This document shows positions 1-8,313 of a stretch of DNA of 64,000 nt, in pieces. Numbering within the stretch: the first letter of the stretch is position 1; every line of letters starts with the position of its first letter. The translations under genes were made by a program, and so were the position numbers. The notes beneath the pieces are model-generated. The model saw nothing but the letters and a program-made list of their open reading frames with translations, ran no database searches and had not been told where the DNA came from. Origin of the DNA: Varibaculum massiliense (lineage in GTDB: Bacteria > Actinomycetota > Actinomycetes > Actinomycetales > Actinomycetaceae); contig NZ_FNWI01000004.1 in NCBI RefSeq assembly GCF_900106855.1, positions 1,178,001 to 1,242,000 on the forward strand, written 5' to 3'.

Positions 1-2202
1 CGGCATTGGGAAGGGATTCATGCTACCTTCAGGCCTTGGCGAATCCACCCATCCTAACCGTACTGCTTCCTCTGCCACCATATTGCGCCCCAGGTAGGGA
101 AATGCGGCAGGAGTATTGCCGATCGTGCCGGGAATTAATGTGCGGATCACATGCAGTCCGCAAGAAGCAACATCGCGAGAAGTGATATCAACGGTTATTA
201 CCCGCATACCCCGGGCGTGGATACGCTCTATATAACTAGCTAGTTGGCTATCTTTCAGCTGTGGCACAGATGAAATACTGCGGGTTGCTGGTATATCTAA
301 CAGTGATTTCACTCTGTCTACCGCGCGAGGATCTAGAAAGACTTCTTGCTGAATTAGGAGGTCATCTACATCTTTGAGATCCTCACGGAAATCATCCAGA
401 TAGCGGCGGTCACGGCGCCATTTCTTATATGAACGTCCAGGAAGTAGACCTTTACGGATTGCTGTCCAATGTGCCCCTTCGGGGTTTGCGAGGTCGTGAG
501 CTCCCTCTTGTAAGGTTAGCGCTTCGCTCCAGGCTTTTAAGGCGCCTTGTTCAACGCTCGAGCGACAAGAAAAACCAACGTGGACCAGTTTAGAGACATC
601 ATTGTGAACTACCCCGGCTAGCACCGGAATATTGAATGTGTTGTCTAGATTGATCAAAGCGGGGCGGAGTGGCTCTTTCGTCCCGCTAAAAAGATCTAAA
701 TATTTCTGTGGTAATTTCAGGTGCGGAAGCGGCTGGGTATTCAACCACCACACCATGGTGGCATGCCGTTCAATAATTTCACTGATACCCGATAATATTG
801 CCTGTTCACTGCTGGTTCCTGCAGCTACTCCAGCAAACGCTGGAAAGTTAACTTTCGGTTCTTGCCGATACTGGTTGGTATACCAGTTGACATACACCAA
901 GGAGGCGGGAACGAAAACTGGCTCTTCATTCTCATAATAGGTACCTTCCACCCACCCTACGGGCAGGTCAGGGGTCAAAGGTACAAAAGGAAATCCGGGC
1001 TGCTGGTATTGGTTTGCAGAGAATAGCACCAGTTCTTCCGGATGAAGAAGCGGGTATCCTTTTCTCGTTAATTCCCGATAAGAACCATGCAATACCGGTT
1101 TGAGATCGATTAGGTTAGAGCAATAACGCTCGACCGATTCACCAATAGCCGCTAGTTCAGTGTCGTGGACCTGCGCTTCTTTTTCTTCTTCTCCAAGCTC
1201 ATTGGGGATTAACGTTGAGCCTTGGCAAAATACAGTGTTGATATAAGTTGATGTTCTACGTAAATCACATGTTCGCGCCTGGGTAGTATGCAATGTAGGT
1301 GGCATATAGGCACTGTGATGTACCCGAGTGAGCTCTTTTACGATTCCATAGCATTTATCAACCACAAAGGTGGGAGGGTGAATCGGGGATTTAGGCTGAG
1401 GGCCCATCATAAAATTCGTGGGAAACACCGCGTGAACTTCGAGCTCCCCGTCCAACGAAATTGCCCAAATAGTGTCAAGGGGGGTTGATTTCTGGTTATC
1501 GATTTCATTGCGAGTAATAGCTTTAATTAATTCCGCTGCTTTGTGCCCCATATTTGTGGCTGCACCTAAGCGCGGTAAGAAACTTCCCCATACGGGGCTA
1601 CCCATTTTTGCTTGAAATACTGCACTATTGACTGCATTTCCGGCGAGACGAGCAAGACTGTCGCTATAAGTTGCACCTTGCCCTTTAAGTACTGCTGGGC
1701 CAACCAATAGTTGGTCGGGGGTGTGATCCACCGTGATCACTGAAATATTTAGTCCGAGATTGTCTTCAATAGTTTGCGCAAATACGGGAGCAGGCTCATC
1801 TCCGCGGCACACCACCAGGGCGCCGCGATTGAAGACTTGGTATGCACATTCGCGAACTGACTGGGAAGACAGGCGCGCCGTGACATCAATCTTTTGGAGC
1901 TCTGAAGTTATTAAACGCGCAATTGTGGGGTCACCGCAGACAATTACCTCTGCATTGGCCTTAGATTGAGGATCAGGGGTCTGGAAGACTAGGTCATGCG
2001 TGTTGATAAAACAACTGTGTTTTTCTAATGCTTTTTTCAACGGAGTGCCCAAAGGGTGAGTGGACTGGACATCCTGCGCCGCATCTAAGACGCGCACGAT
2101 GCTATTGACATCCGTTGAGAGCACCAGATCACGACCATCTGCACATGTAAGAACGCATCTATTCGTATCCAAAGGCCTTACTTGCGCACAAATCTTCCAC
2201 AT
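1..2202 (-). CDS. YcaO/TOMM cyclodehydratase with fused leader-binding domain (3' end outside window)
   Basis: YcaO enzymes use ATP to turn Cys, Ser or Thr of a ribosomal precursor peptide into azolines. The frame stays open for 734 codons to the window edge. Residues 1 to about 300 resemble the ThiF-like leader-binding partner, and from about 340 the YcaO (SagD-type) domain follows. Visible YcaO landmarks are AIGESVERYC (352-361), SSEQ...SEIIERHATMVWW (464-486), DITSRDV (672-678) and a proline-rich end (PFPMP at 730-734), so the stop is probably just outside. I chose ATG 2202 because an in-frame TAG lies seven codons upstream. It sits 78 nt after a small peptide gene on the same strand, the usual precursor-enzyme order. 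No azoline dehydrogenase is in the window; one could lie to the left. Family assignment is firm; product and chemistry are unknown. Confidence 0.9.
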   Translation of the reverse strand, partial: MWKICAQVRPLDTNRCVLTCADGRDLVLSTDVNSIVRVLDAAQDVQSTHPLGTPLKKALEKHSCFINTHDLVFQTPDPQSKANAEVIVCGDPTIARLITSELQKIDVTARLSSQSVRECAYQVFNRGALVVCRGDEPAPVFAQTIEDNLGLNISVITVDHTPDQLLVGPAVLKGQGATYSDSLARLAGNAVNSAVFQAKMGSPVWGSFLPRLGAATNMGHKAAELIKAITRNEIDNQKSTPLDTIWAISLDGELEVHAVFPTNFMMGPQPKSPIHPPTFVVDKCYGIVKELTRVHHSAYMPPTLHTTQARTCDLRRTSTYINTVFCQGSTLIPNELGEEEKEAQVHDTELAAIGESVERYCSNLIDLKPVLHGSYRELTRKGYPLLHPEELVLFSANQYQQPGFPFVPLTPDLPVGWVEGTYYENEEPVFVPASLVYVNWYTNQYRQEPKVNFPAFAGVAAGTSSEQAILSGISEIIERHATMVWWLNTQPLPHLKLPQKYLDLFSGTKEPLRPALINLDNTFNIPVLAGVVHNDVSKLVHVGFSCRSSVEQGALKAWSEALTLQEGAHDLANPEGAHWTAIRKGLLPGRSYKKWRRDRRYLDDFREDLKDVDDLLIQQEVFLDPRAVDRVKSLLDIPATRSISSVPQLKDSQLASYIERIHARGMRVITVDITSRDVASCGLHVIRTLIPGTIGNTPAAFPYLGRNMVAEEAVRLGWVDSPRPEGSMNPFPMP

Positions 2203-2234
2203 AACCCCTGATCCTCTTACCTATATGAAATATT

Positions 2235-2267
2235 GGGTAAAGTGCGTCTTAGCACTATCTTTTACCC
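2235..2267 (-). terminator. Hairpin between peptide gene and YcaO gene, possible attenuator
   Basis: On the minus strand GGGTAAA and GTGC pair with GCAC and TTTACCC around a 6-nt loop, with a 5-nt bulge on one arm. No U-run follows. It lies in the 78-nt gap between the precursor stop and the YcaO start. RiPP operons often carry a partial terminator or processing stem here, so that the peptide is made in excess over its enzyme. Confidence 0.5.
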
Positions 2268-2280
2268 GATGCCTATCTAC

Positions 2281-2385
2281 TTACCTCCATGCAAAGCTCT
2301 GCTGGGTGGCACCGTGATGGCAGTGAGGAACAGTGATTTGATCGGTGTTCACTTCCTCAATCTCTACGATTTCGAGTGTGTTCAT
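2281..2385 (-). CDS. Putative RiPP (TOMM) precursor peptide, 34 aa
   Basis: A short gene with a strong ribosome site (GGAGGGG, 2388-2394, 2-3 nt from the ATG) encodes 34 residues. Residues 3-15 are acidic and hydrophobic (TLEIVEIEEV), typical of a leader recognised by a cyclodehydratase partner. The C-terminal part has a Pro-His-Cys-His-His-Gly motif at 20-25 followed by ATQQSFAWR. Only Cys22, Thr27 and Ser30 lie in the likely core, so few azolines could form; Cys22 between histidines is the best thiazoline site. It lies upstream of the YcaO gene on the same strand and 53 nt from an iron box. The leader/core boundary is not evident; a change near Val19-Pro20 is a guess. That it is the substrate is inferred from position and composition, not homology. 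Confidence 0.78.
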   Translation of the reverse strand: MNTLEIVEIEEVNTDQITVPHCHHGATQQSFAWR

Positions 2386-2438
2386 TTCCCCTCCTTTCAA
2401 GCGATAGAAACTTTAGAGGCTAGCCTTTAACTTGTTAC

Positions 2439-2457
2439 TTAGGTTATGCTAACCTAA
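2439..2457. promoter_or_regulatory. DtxR/IdeR-type iron box in divergent promoter region
   Basis: TTAGGTTATGCTAACCTAA has perfect 8-bp inverted half-sites (TTAGGTTA/TAACCTAA) and differs by one base from the usual 19-bp DtxR/IdeR consensus TTAGGTTAGGCTAACCTAA. It lies 53 nt before the peptide gene on the left and 70 nt before the peptidase-ABC operon on the right. One iron-loaded repressor could therefore control both operons. Core promoter hexamers could not be assigned with confidence. Confidence 0.85.
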
Positions 2458-2527
2458 GCACAGTTTACATGGTTTCTTCTTTTACACAAGAGGGAAATAA
2501 AACTACGGAACAAATGAAGGAGGTTAG

Positions 2528-3709
2528 GTGAAACAGATATCGCAACTATCCCCGCCTAAGTGCGAAAACATCATCAAAGTGCGCGGTGAGATCCGGTTAC
2601 CCGAAGGCAGTGTCTTCTACCCACAGTGGAAAACCTCTGGATCTAACCCGGTATATGGCGGTTACCAAGATGCTTGCGAAACTCTGGTTTATGACACCAA
2701 AACTTTTGATGTCATCACCCACAAATCTGGAAAATCATTCCCCTTAGGACAGCACATTAAACCGATAAAAGTGCTCGACCAGGAGCTCTATTTACAAGGC
2801 TCCTCCTTTATTAATGCTCCCCGCCTTTACCGCCTTGATCGGAAAACTGGAGAACTAACTTTCGCCAAGAATGACACCTCCGAAAACGCCAACACATTTA
2901 CCTGCAGACAAATTTGGGCTCATAGCGAGGACGGAACTCGAATCCCTATAGACTGCTTCGGAACGTTAGCCGGAAAACAGCCGACAATCGTATTCATTTA
3001 CGGGGGATTCGGGAGGAACAATCACAGTTTCTATAGTCCAGACATTTATTCAAAATGGTTAACCCTTGGTTACAGCGTTGCCGTCATTCACTCCCGAGGA
3101 GGCGCTGAATTCGGGAAAGCTTGGCATCAAGCCGGGGTTAAAGCAGGAAGACGTAAAGTCAGGGCAGATATAGCCTCCTCTATTCGTGAATTGCATCGTC
3201 AAAATATTTGCACCCCCGAGACTACATTTGTACACGGCATGTCTCATGGAGCATTGCTGGCGGCGAATACCGCCATTCACCATCCGGAACTGGTATCCCA
3301 TGTAATATGTCGCGTCCCGATCAGCAGCACGAAAGACCTGCCAAAAACAACCTTAGGCCGTCAATGGTTAGACGAGTACGGGGATCCTCGAACCACTGCT
3401 TGGGAGAACTTTATGAAAGAGGAAGATCCCCTAGCCTGTGAAGCCACACCCCGAAGTTTAAGCACCACATCTTGGCTGATTATTGGCTACTGTCACGATG
3501 CAGTCACCACTATTTCTCATGCAGATTCCCTAGTCGAACGGGTGAAAAATTTGGGAGGGGAAGTAACGTACTGGCGTTATTCCAGCAAAGGCGGACATGA
3601 AGGGGCATTTGATCCCAGCGAGAGGATAGCCCACGAACGCAGACTGTGGAGCTATCTCAGCCAAAAAGCATCTGAAACAAAACCGGAAGCAACAGGTTCA
3701 CCATGTTAA
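2528..3709 (+). CDS. S9 (prolyl oligopeptidase family) serine peptidase/esterase, short form
   Basis: An alpha/beta-hydrolase of the S9 group. The family signature RGGAEFGKAWHQAG lies at 190-203, the nucleophile in GMSHG (Ser239), and the likely acid and base are Asp324 and His357. The oxyanion-side motif YGGFG is at 158-162. At 393 aa it is much shorter than full prolyl oligopeptidases (about 700); only about 110 residues precede the hydrolase, so most of the beta-propeller is missing. No signal peptide, so it should be cytoplasmic. The start is GTG with AGGAGG 5 nt upstream. Its end overlaps the permease start by 7 nt, so the two are coupled. In this setting it may cleave an imported metal-peptide to free iron, or remove a leader or tail from the RiPP; both are inference. 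Confidence 0.85.
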   Translation: MKQISQLSPPKCENIIKVRGEIRLPEGSVFYPQWKTSGSNPVYGGYQDACETLVYDTKTFDVITHKSGKSFPLGQHIKPIKVLDQELYLQGSSFINAPRLYRLDRKTGELTFAKNDTSENANTFTCRQIWAHSEDGTRIPIDCFGTLAGKQPTIVFIYGGFGRNNHSFYSPDIYSKWLTLGYSVAVIHSRGGAEFGKAWHQAGVKAGRRKVRADIASSIRELHRQNICTPETTFVHGMSHGALLAANTAIHHPELVSHVICRVPISSTKDLPKTTLGRQWLDEYGDPRTTAWENFMKEEDPLACEATPRSLSTTSWLIIGYCHDAVTTISHADSLVERVKNLGGEVTYWRYSSKGGHEGAFDPSERIAHERRLWSYLSQKASETKPEATGSPC

Positions 3710-4725
3710 CGAATAGAAAGCAACGCCTAATTCTGGCAATCGTTTTAGCGATAACGCTAGCTTGCTCGTTGATAGTGGCTGTCATTGTGGGAGCTACTGA
3801 TATTTCACTATCGGCCGCACTTGAGGGCATCAATGCCACCCTGAGAAGAACTGCTGACGCTGACGTTGACACTCAGATTATTGGGGAGGTCAGATTTCCC
3901 CGCGCTGTTCTGGGAGCAATCGTAGGTGCCGGCTTGGGTATATGCGGCCTGATAACTCAGTCGTTACTGCGCAACCCGTTGGGCGATCCCTATATTCTAG
4001 GTATTTCCTCCGGGGCTTCCACCGGCGCAGCAGCAGTCATAGTTTTCGGAACAACCAGCAATATCTTATCTGCATTGGGAATCACTTTCGGTGCCTTCCT
4101 GGGAGCAATAGCCTCCATTCTACTCGTTACCCTGCTAGCTTCTGCCGGAGGAAAAATCACTCCCACACGCATCATTTTTGCAGGTATGGCGGTAACCTAT
4201 TTTTTTTCCGCGATCACCAGCCTAATAACCCTCATGGCTAAAAACGCTGCAGGAACCAAATCCGTAATGTTCTGGACGCTCGGATCAATATCTAACGCCA
4301 CCTGGCATGACACCTTCATCGCCGGCAGCGTGGTAACTGTTGCAATAATCTGCTTCACAATCTGGGGTAGAAGAGTCGATATTCTTAATTTGGGAGACGA
4401 TGCAGCAATCTCGCTAGGAACAAGCCCCCGCCTTTACCGAAACCTCCTATTCCTCGTAGTGGCACTGACTATAGCGGTGCTCGTTTCTCTTACCGGCGCC
4501 ATCGGATTCGTCGGCCTGGTCGTTCCTCATGCCGCGAAGCAGCTGGTAGGTTCCACCACCCGGGCAGCATTACCTATCGCTGCCCTGGGAGGCGCACTGC
4601 TTGTCGTCATTGCCGACACCTGCACCCGCGTGGCTATCAGACCAGCGGAACTACCAATCGGAATACTAACAGCCCTGGTAGGAACCCCTATGCTAATGGC
4701 TCTCATCAAGAAATATTCCAAATAG
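3703..4725 (+). CDS. FecCD-family iron/siderophore ABC permease
   Basis: A 340-aa multi-span membrane protein of the BtuC/FecCD family, which forms the channel of importers for ferric siderophores, haem or cobalamin. Typical blocks are RFPRAVLGAIVGAGLGICGLITQSLLRNPLGDP split across residues 63-95, and GAIGFVGLVVPHAAKQLVG near the C-terminal third (the loop that docks the ATPase). There is only one permease gene, so it should act as a homodimer. It begins inside the last codons of the peptidase gene (ATGTTAA overlap) and ends 12 nt before the binding-protein gene. Substrate cannot be read from sequence; the upstream iron box points to an iron complex. Confidence 0.93.
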   Translation: MLTNRKQRLILAIVLAITLACSLIVAVIVGATDISLSAALEGINATLRRTADADVDTQIIGEVRFPRAVLGAIVGAGLGICGLITQSLLRNPLGDPYILGISSGASTGAAAVIVFGTTSNILSALGITFGAFLGAIASILLVTLLASAGGKITPTRIIFAGMAVTYFFSAITSLITLMAKNAAGTKSVMFWTLGSISNATWHDTFIAGSVVTVAIICFTIWGRRVDILNLGDDAAISLGTSPRLYRNLLFLVVALTIAVLVSLTGAIGFVGLVVPHAAKQLVGSTTRAALPIAALGGALLVVIADTCTRVAIRPAELPIGILTALVGTPMLMALIKKYSK

Positions 4726-4737
4726 AAAGGAAAAAGA

Positions 4738-5727
4738 ATGATAAAGAAACGAATTGTGGCTGGCGCGTTGGGCGCATGCCTTGCGGTCGCCGCCCTCACT
4801 GGCTGCTCCGGGACAAAGGATTCTTCTAACGCTGCTGCTGACGAACCCCTTACCGTAAAGAACTGTGGGGTGGAAACGAAGTTTACTACCCATCCTAAGA
4901 AAGTTGTTTCAATGGGAGTTACCGGTTTGGCGTACCTATTTGCTGCCGGAGCAGAAAAATCCATTGTTGGTCGCGCCAATGAATGGGGTGAAGAACCACC
5001 CTCCTGGATAGGTAAAAAAGCAGACGGAATCAAAGTGCTGTCAACGGAATCCATTTCTATGGAAGCCCTCATGAAACTGAAACCTGATCTTGCTTATGGT
5101 GGCGGATTCAGTTCCGAAACTACCGCTCCGAAAGCGGTAGCAGAAAAGGGAATCCCTGCCGTTGTAGATGCTACCGAGTGCAACTACTTCTATCCGGATC
5201 AAAAATCCGATGAATCGTTCGATACTACTTTGGCGGAGATTACTCAGCTAGGCAAGATCATGGGCACCTCCGAAAAAGCGGATGCCACCGTCAAGGAACT
5301 TAAAGAGAAACTAGAGCAGGTTAGTAATGAGAAAATCGGTAAAGACCGCAAAGTTTCCTACGCCTACTACTACGGAGAAGATGCCGACCTATTTAGTTAC
5401 GGAAACAAAGGGGTCATGGGGGAAATAAATAAGACCCTTAACCTTGTTAATGCTATCGACCCGAACTATCATCCGCACCAAGGTCCCATTGCGCCAGAAG
5501 CATTTGTTAAATCAGACCCCGATGTAATCATCTTGCTCACCGGAATGGGGGGTGCCACCAAAGAAAGTTCAATGCAACGACTTGAAAAGATTCCTGGCTT
5601 CAAGGACATGAAAGCGGTTAAAAATGGCAACATTATCTACGCGGAATCCGCAGTAGCCTATGCTTCCCCCACCGCGATTTATGGAACATTTGAACTGGCT
5701 GATCAGCTTAAGAAACTAGGAAAGTAA
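4738..5727 (+). CDS. Siderophore-type (FecB/BtuF) substrate-binding lipoprotein
   Basis: The 329-aa protein starts with a lipoprotein signal peptide (basic n-region, hydrophobic core, lipobox LTGC, lipidated Cys23) and then has the helical-backbone periplasmic-binding fold of cluster-A importers. Characteristic parts are HPKKVVSMGVTGLAYLFAAG near 53-72, the LKPDLAYGGG stretch, and a late DPDVIILLTGMGG-like segment. It would capture the ligand outside the membrane and deliver it to the FecCD permease. The start has AAGGAAAAAG just upstream. It sits between permease and ATPase genes in the iron-box operon. Ligand unknown; a modified peptide-metal complex is my suggestion. Confidence 0.92.
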   Translation: MIKKRIVAGALGACLAVAALTGCSGTKDSSNAAADEPLTVKNCGVETKFTTHPKKVVSMGVTGLAYLFAAGAEKSIVGRANEWGEEPPSWIGKKADGIKVLSTESISMEALMKLKPDLAYGGGFSSETTAPKAVAEKGIPAVVDATECNYFYPDQKSDESFDTTLAEITQLGKIMGTSEKADATVKELKEKLEQVSNEKIGKDRKVSYAYYYGEDADLFSYGNKGVMGEINKTLNLVNAIDPNYHPHQGPIAPEAFVKSDPDVIILLTGMGGATKESSMQRLEKIPGFKDMKAVKNGNIIYAESAVAYASPTAIYGTFELADQLKKLGK

Positions 5728-5731
5728 ACGG

Positions 5732-6511
5732 ATGAATGATTCTCCCCTCACGATAGACAAAGCTAGCGTCCATTTCGGTGACACCAAAGTTCTTGACAGG
5801 GTCTCCTTCGAGGTACCTCAAGGCAAAATTTTAGGTATCGCCGGCCCTAATGGTTCCGGGAAAACTACCCTTATGAGGGCTATGTTCGCTGCACAAAAAC
5901 TATCGGAGGGGAGAATCCTCCTCAGTGGGCAGCCTTTAGACCAAATGCGCCCCGGTCAAGTTGCCCGACGTATCGCAGTGGTTTCCCAATTCGAGCACGA
6001 CATGGAAAGAACCCGCGTACTCGATATTGTTCTTCTGGGACGATCCCCGCATCGTAAGGATATTCAAGGATATAGCGCAGCTGATCGTAAAATCTGTCAA
6101 GAGGCTCTTGCCGCTGTTGGTATGAGCTATGCGCAAGAGCGCTATGTGGATACGCTTTCCGGTGGGGAGCGTCAACGGGTTCTTATTGCCCGCGCCCTCG
6201 CCCAACAATGTAAATGTATCCTGCTAGATGAACCCACAAATCATCTAGATATCAAATACCAACATCAAATTCTTAGTATCATCAAGAATGTTAGCGACAC
6301 CGCTGTCATAATCTTACATGATCTTAACCTGGTAACCCGCTACTGCGACCAGGCAATTATTCTTAAAAATGGCCGGGTACACACTCAAGGTGTCCCGGAC
6401 GATATTCTCACTCCTGAACTCATCCACGATGTTTATGGCGTAAGCGCCAAAGAAGTCCAAGACGGAAACGTCAAACAATTTATTTTCAAACCATTGCCAT
6501 CCACTACCTGA
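5732..6511 (+). CDS. FepC/FecE-type ABC ATPase for iron-complex import
   Basis: A 259-aa ATPase. Walker A is GPNGSGKTT (about 39-47), the ABC signature LSGGERQRV (about 142-150), Walker B CILLDEPTNHLD, and the switch His lies in ILHDLN. The order and spacing match FepC/FecE/BtuD proteins. It begins 4 nt after the binding-protein stop, so the set peptidase-permease-binding protein-ATPase reads as one transcript. It powers uptake through the upstream permease. Confidence 0.94.
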   Translation: MNDSPLTIDKASVHFGDTKVLDRVSFEVPQGKILGIAGPNGSGKTTLMRAMFAAQKLSEGRILLSGQPLDQMRPGQVARRIAVVSQFEHDMERTRVLDIVLLGRSPHRKDIQGYSAADRKICQEALAAVGMSYAQERYVDTLSGGERQRVLIARALAQQCKCILLDEPTNHLDIKYQHQILSIIKNVSDTAVIILHDLNLVTRYCDQAIILKNGRVHTQGVPDDILTPELIHDVYGVSAKEVQDGNVKQFIFKPLPSTT

Positions 6512-6532
6512 CAGGTGAGCTAATATCGCAGG

Positions 6533-6574
6533 CTCTAACGGTGTACTGTAACCAGGAAAACACGCCTGTTAGAG
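6533..6574 (+). terminator. Inverted repeat after the iron-uptake operon
   Basis: CTCTAAC...GTTAGAG pair fully, and inner GGTGT/ACAC-CC pair with small bulges, around a loop of about 15 nt. There is no clear U-run, so it may be a weak terminator or a 3' stabilising stem of the uptake operon. It lies 22 nt past the ATPase stop. Confidence 0.4.
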
Positions 6575-6656
6575 TTACGAAAGGGCAAGACTTCATGGTT
6601 GGTTTAAGGCGATAGGCTGCGATTAAAACGCGCTGTCGGCGAGAAAGTGGGGAAAA

Positions 6657-7553
6657 GTGACAAAAGGGTTATTTGTTGGTCTCGCAACCTTAGATGTTAT
6701 CCAGTTAGTGGAAAAGCTCCCGGCCGAAAATGAAAAAATCAGAGCCCTTGATTTCACATTCGCCGCGGGAGGGCCAGCCAGCAATGCCGCAGTGGCCTTC
6801 GCACACGGATATTCAAAACTAGGTGCGGGACTAGAAGATAGGGGCGATGCAGTTCTGGTAACCCGGATATCCGATGACAGAATCGGCGAGCTGATTCGCG
6901 AAGACCTCGAAAAAAATCATGTTCGCCTTGAGGCATCCACGCTGCCTGGAAACACGTCCTCGACCGTGGCCACGATCTTAGTAACCCAATCAACCGGCGA
7001 TAGAGCGGTTATTTCTGCTACTGACCAGCGAAACCTCGCTCCTGCCTATAACGCCCTAGATATCGAGGTCGAAAATTTCGACATTGTGGAAACCGATGGT
7101 TACGAAACTGATCTCACTTTAGAGGTGTTGAAGCGGGCTCGCAGTTCGGGAATAACTACGGTTTTAGATGGAGGGAGCGTAAAGAGCTACACCGAGGAAC
7201 TGTTACCTTACATTGATGTTGCTATCGTCTCGGAACCATTTGCCAGCGGCCACAGCTCCGCAGAACTTTTTGACTATCTGGCGAACTTCGGGGTCAAATA
7301 TTCAGCGATTACTCGAGGTAGCAAAGAGATCCTATATTCGGTGGAGGGAATTACCGGAACCCTAAAAACCTGTAAGACTACCGTTGTAGATACTCTTGGT
7401 GCCGGGGATTTCTTCCACGGAGGTTTCGTGAAAGCCCTGGGCAAGCAAGCGCTTACCGCAGAAACTTTCTTAAATGCGCTTGCCAAAGCGAGCCGGATCG
7501 CAGCCTTATCAATCCAATCCTTCGGCACTCGGAAGTGGCTGGCAGAAAACTAG
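6657..7553 (+). CDS. PfkB/ribokinase-family carbohydrate kinase
   Basis: The 298-aa protein has the two PfkB signatures: an N-terminal GGPASNAAVAFA block (about 38-49) that closes over the sugar, and DTLGAGDFFHGGF (about 242-254) with the catalytic Asp and anion hole. It should phosphorylate a sugar or nucleoside with ATP; the substrate is not identifiable. Start is GTG with GGGGAAAA just upstream. It lies 145 nt after the iron-import ATPase, with a stem in between, so it need not belong to that operon. Its stop overlaps by 4 nt with the convergent P-loop kinase gene. Confidence 0.88.
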   Translation: MTKGLFVGLATLDVIQLVEKLPAENEKIRALDFTFAAGGPASNAAVAFAHGYSKLGAGLEDRGDAVLVTRISDDRIGELIREDLEKNHVRLEASTLPGNTSSTVATILVTQSTGDRAVISATDQRNLAPAYNALDIEVENFDIVETDGYETDLTLEVLKRARSSGITTVLDGGSVKSYTEELLPYIDVAIVSEPFASGHSSAELFDYLANFGVKYSAITRGSKEILYSVEGITGTLKTCKTTVVDTLGAGDFFHGGFVKALGKQALTAETFLNALAKASRIAALSIQSFGTRKWLAEN

Positions 7554-8215
7554 CTATTTTCTACCGAAATATCGAAAAGTAATCTGATTAGGGCGTCGGC
7601 CTCGAGCTTGGTTTTTTCCACAATATCTTTATTGGGGGAATCAACTTCCTCTACCCATTTAACCGCGAGTTTTCGAGACCGTCCCCCAGCCATTTGCCTT
7701 TCAATAAGCCTATCTTTAAGTAAAGAACTATCAGTATCCAAATACCACAGGATATCCAGTATTTCCTTAACATGTTCCCAACCGCCATACTGGGCGGCCA
7801 GATAATTCCCTTCAGTGACAATAACCTGAGTGTCTGGCTTAATCTCGATAGCAGCCGCAATCGGCTCGTGTAGCGAGCGCGAATAGGTAGGGACGAACAC
7901 AGGGTAATCCACTATGTCCCGCAACCGTTGCAATACATTAAGGTATCCATTCACATCAAAAGTTTCCGGAGCGCCTTTCCGGTCTAGCAGCTGCTTTTGC
8001 CGCAATATCGCATTCGAAAAATGAAATCCATCCATTGGCAGGTACGCACTATTAATGTCTAAAACATCAGTTAAATAAGCAACAAGTTTCTGCGCTAACG
8101 TAGATTTTCCAGCACCAGGAGCTCCGGCGATACCCACAATACTGCGACCAGGGCGCAACTGCCGGCAGAGATCTCGTGCAAGATATTCCAAGCATCCAAA
8201 TTCATAAATCTTCAC
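7550..8215 (-). CDS. P-loop kinase of the uridine kinase/pantothenate kinase-like group
   Basis: About 221 aa. It has Walker A GAPGAGKST, a PMDGFHFSN block typical of the uridine-kinase/PanK/YggC family, a YSRSLHEP segment, and a VTEGNYLA strand that carries the Walker B-like Glu. Members phosphorylate nucleosides, pantothenate or fructose; the substrate here is unclear. I prefer GTG at 8215 (AGGGGG lies 7 nt upstream) over TTG at 8221, which would leave almost no spacing. It converges with and slightly overlaps the PfkB kinase. Confidence 0.8.
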   Translation of the reverse strand: MKIYEFGCLEYLARDLCRQLRPGRSIVGIAGAPGAGKSTLAQKLVAYLTDVLDINSAYLPMDGFHFSNAILRQKQLLDRKGAPETFDVNGYLNVLQRLRDIVDYPVFVPTYSRSLHEPIAAAIEIKPDTQVIVTEGNYLAAQYGGWEHVKEILDILWYLDTDSSLLKDRLIERQMAGGRSRKLAVKWVEEVDSPNKDIVEKTKLEADALIRLLFDISVENS

Positions 8216-8313
8216 TGGCAATCCCCCTAAAGAAACTTTACTTCTTTGATATTACTGGCATCGGAAGGGTCACGACCGGTAAGAGCTGTACGAACGACTG
8301 TCAGAGAGCGCGA

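Noticed and set aside
4527-5072. 181-codon leftward frame inside the iron-uptake operon
   Set aside because: Shadow of the FecCD and binding-protein genes, whose motifs are certain.
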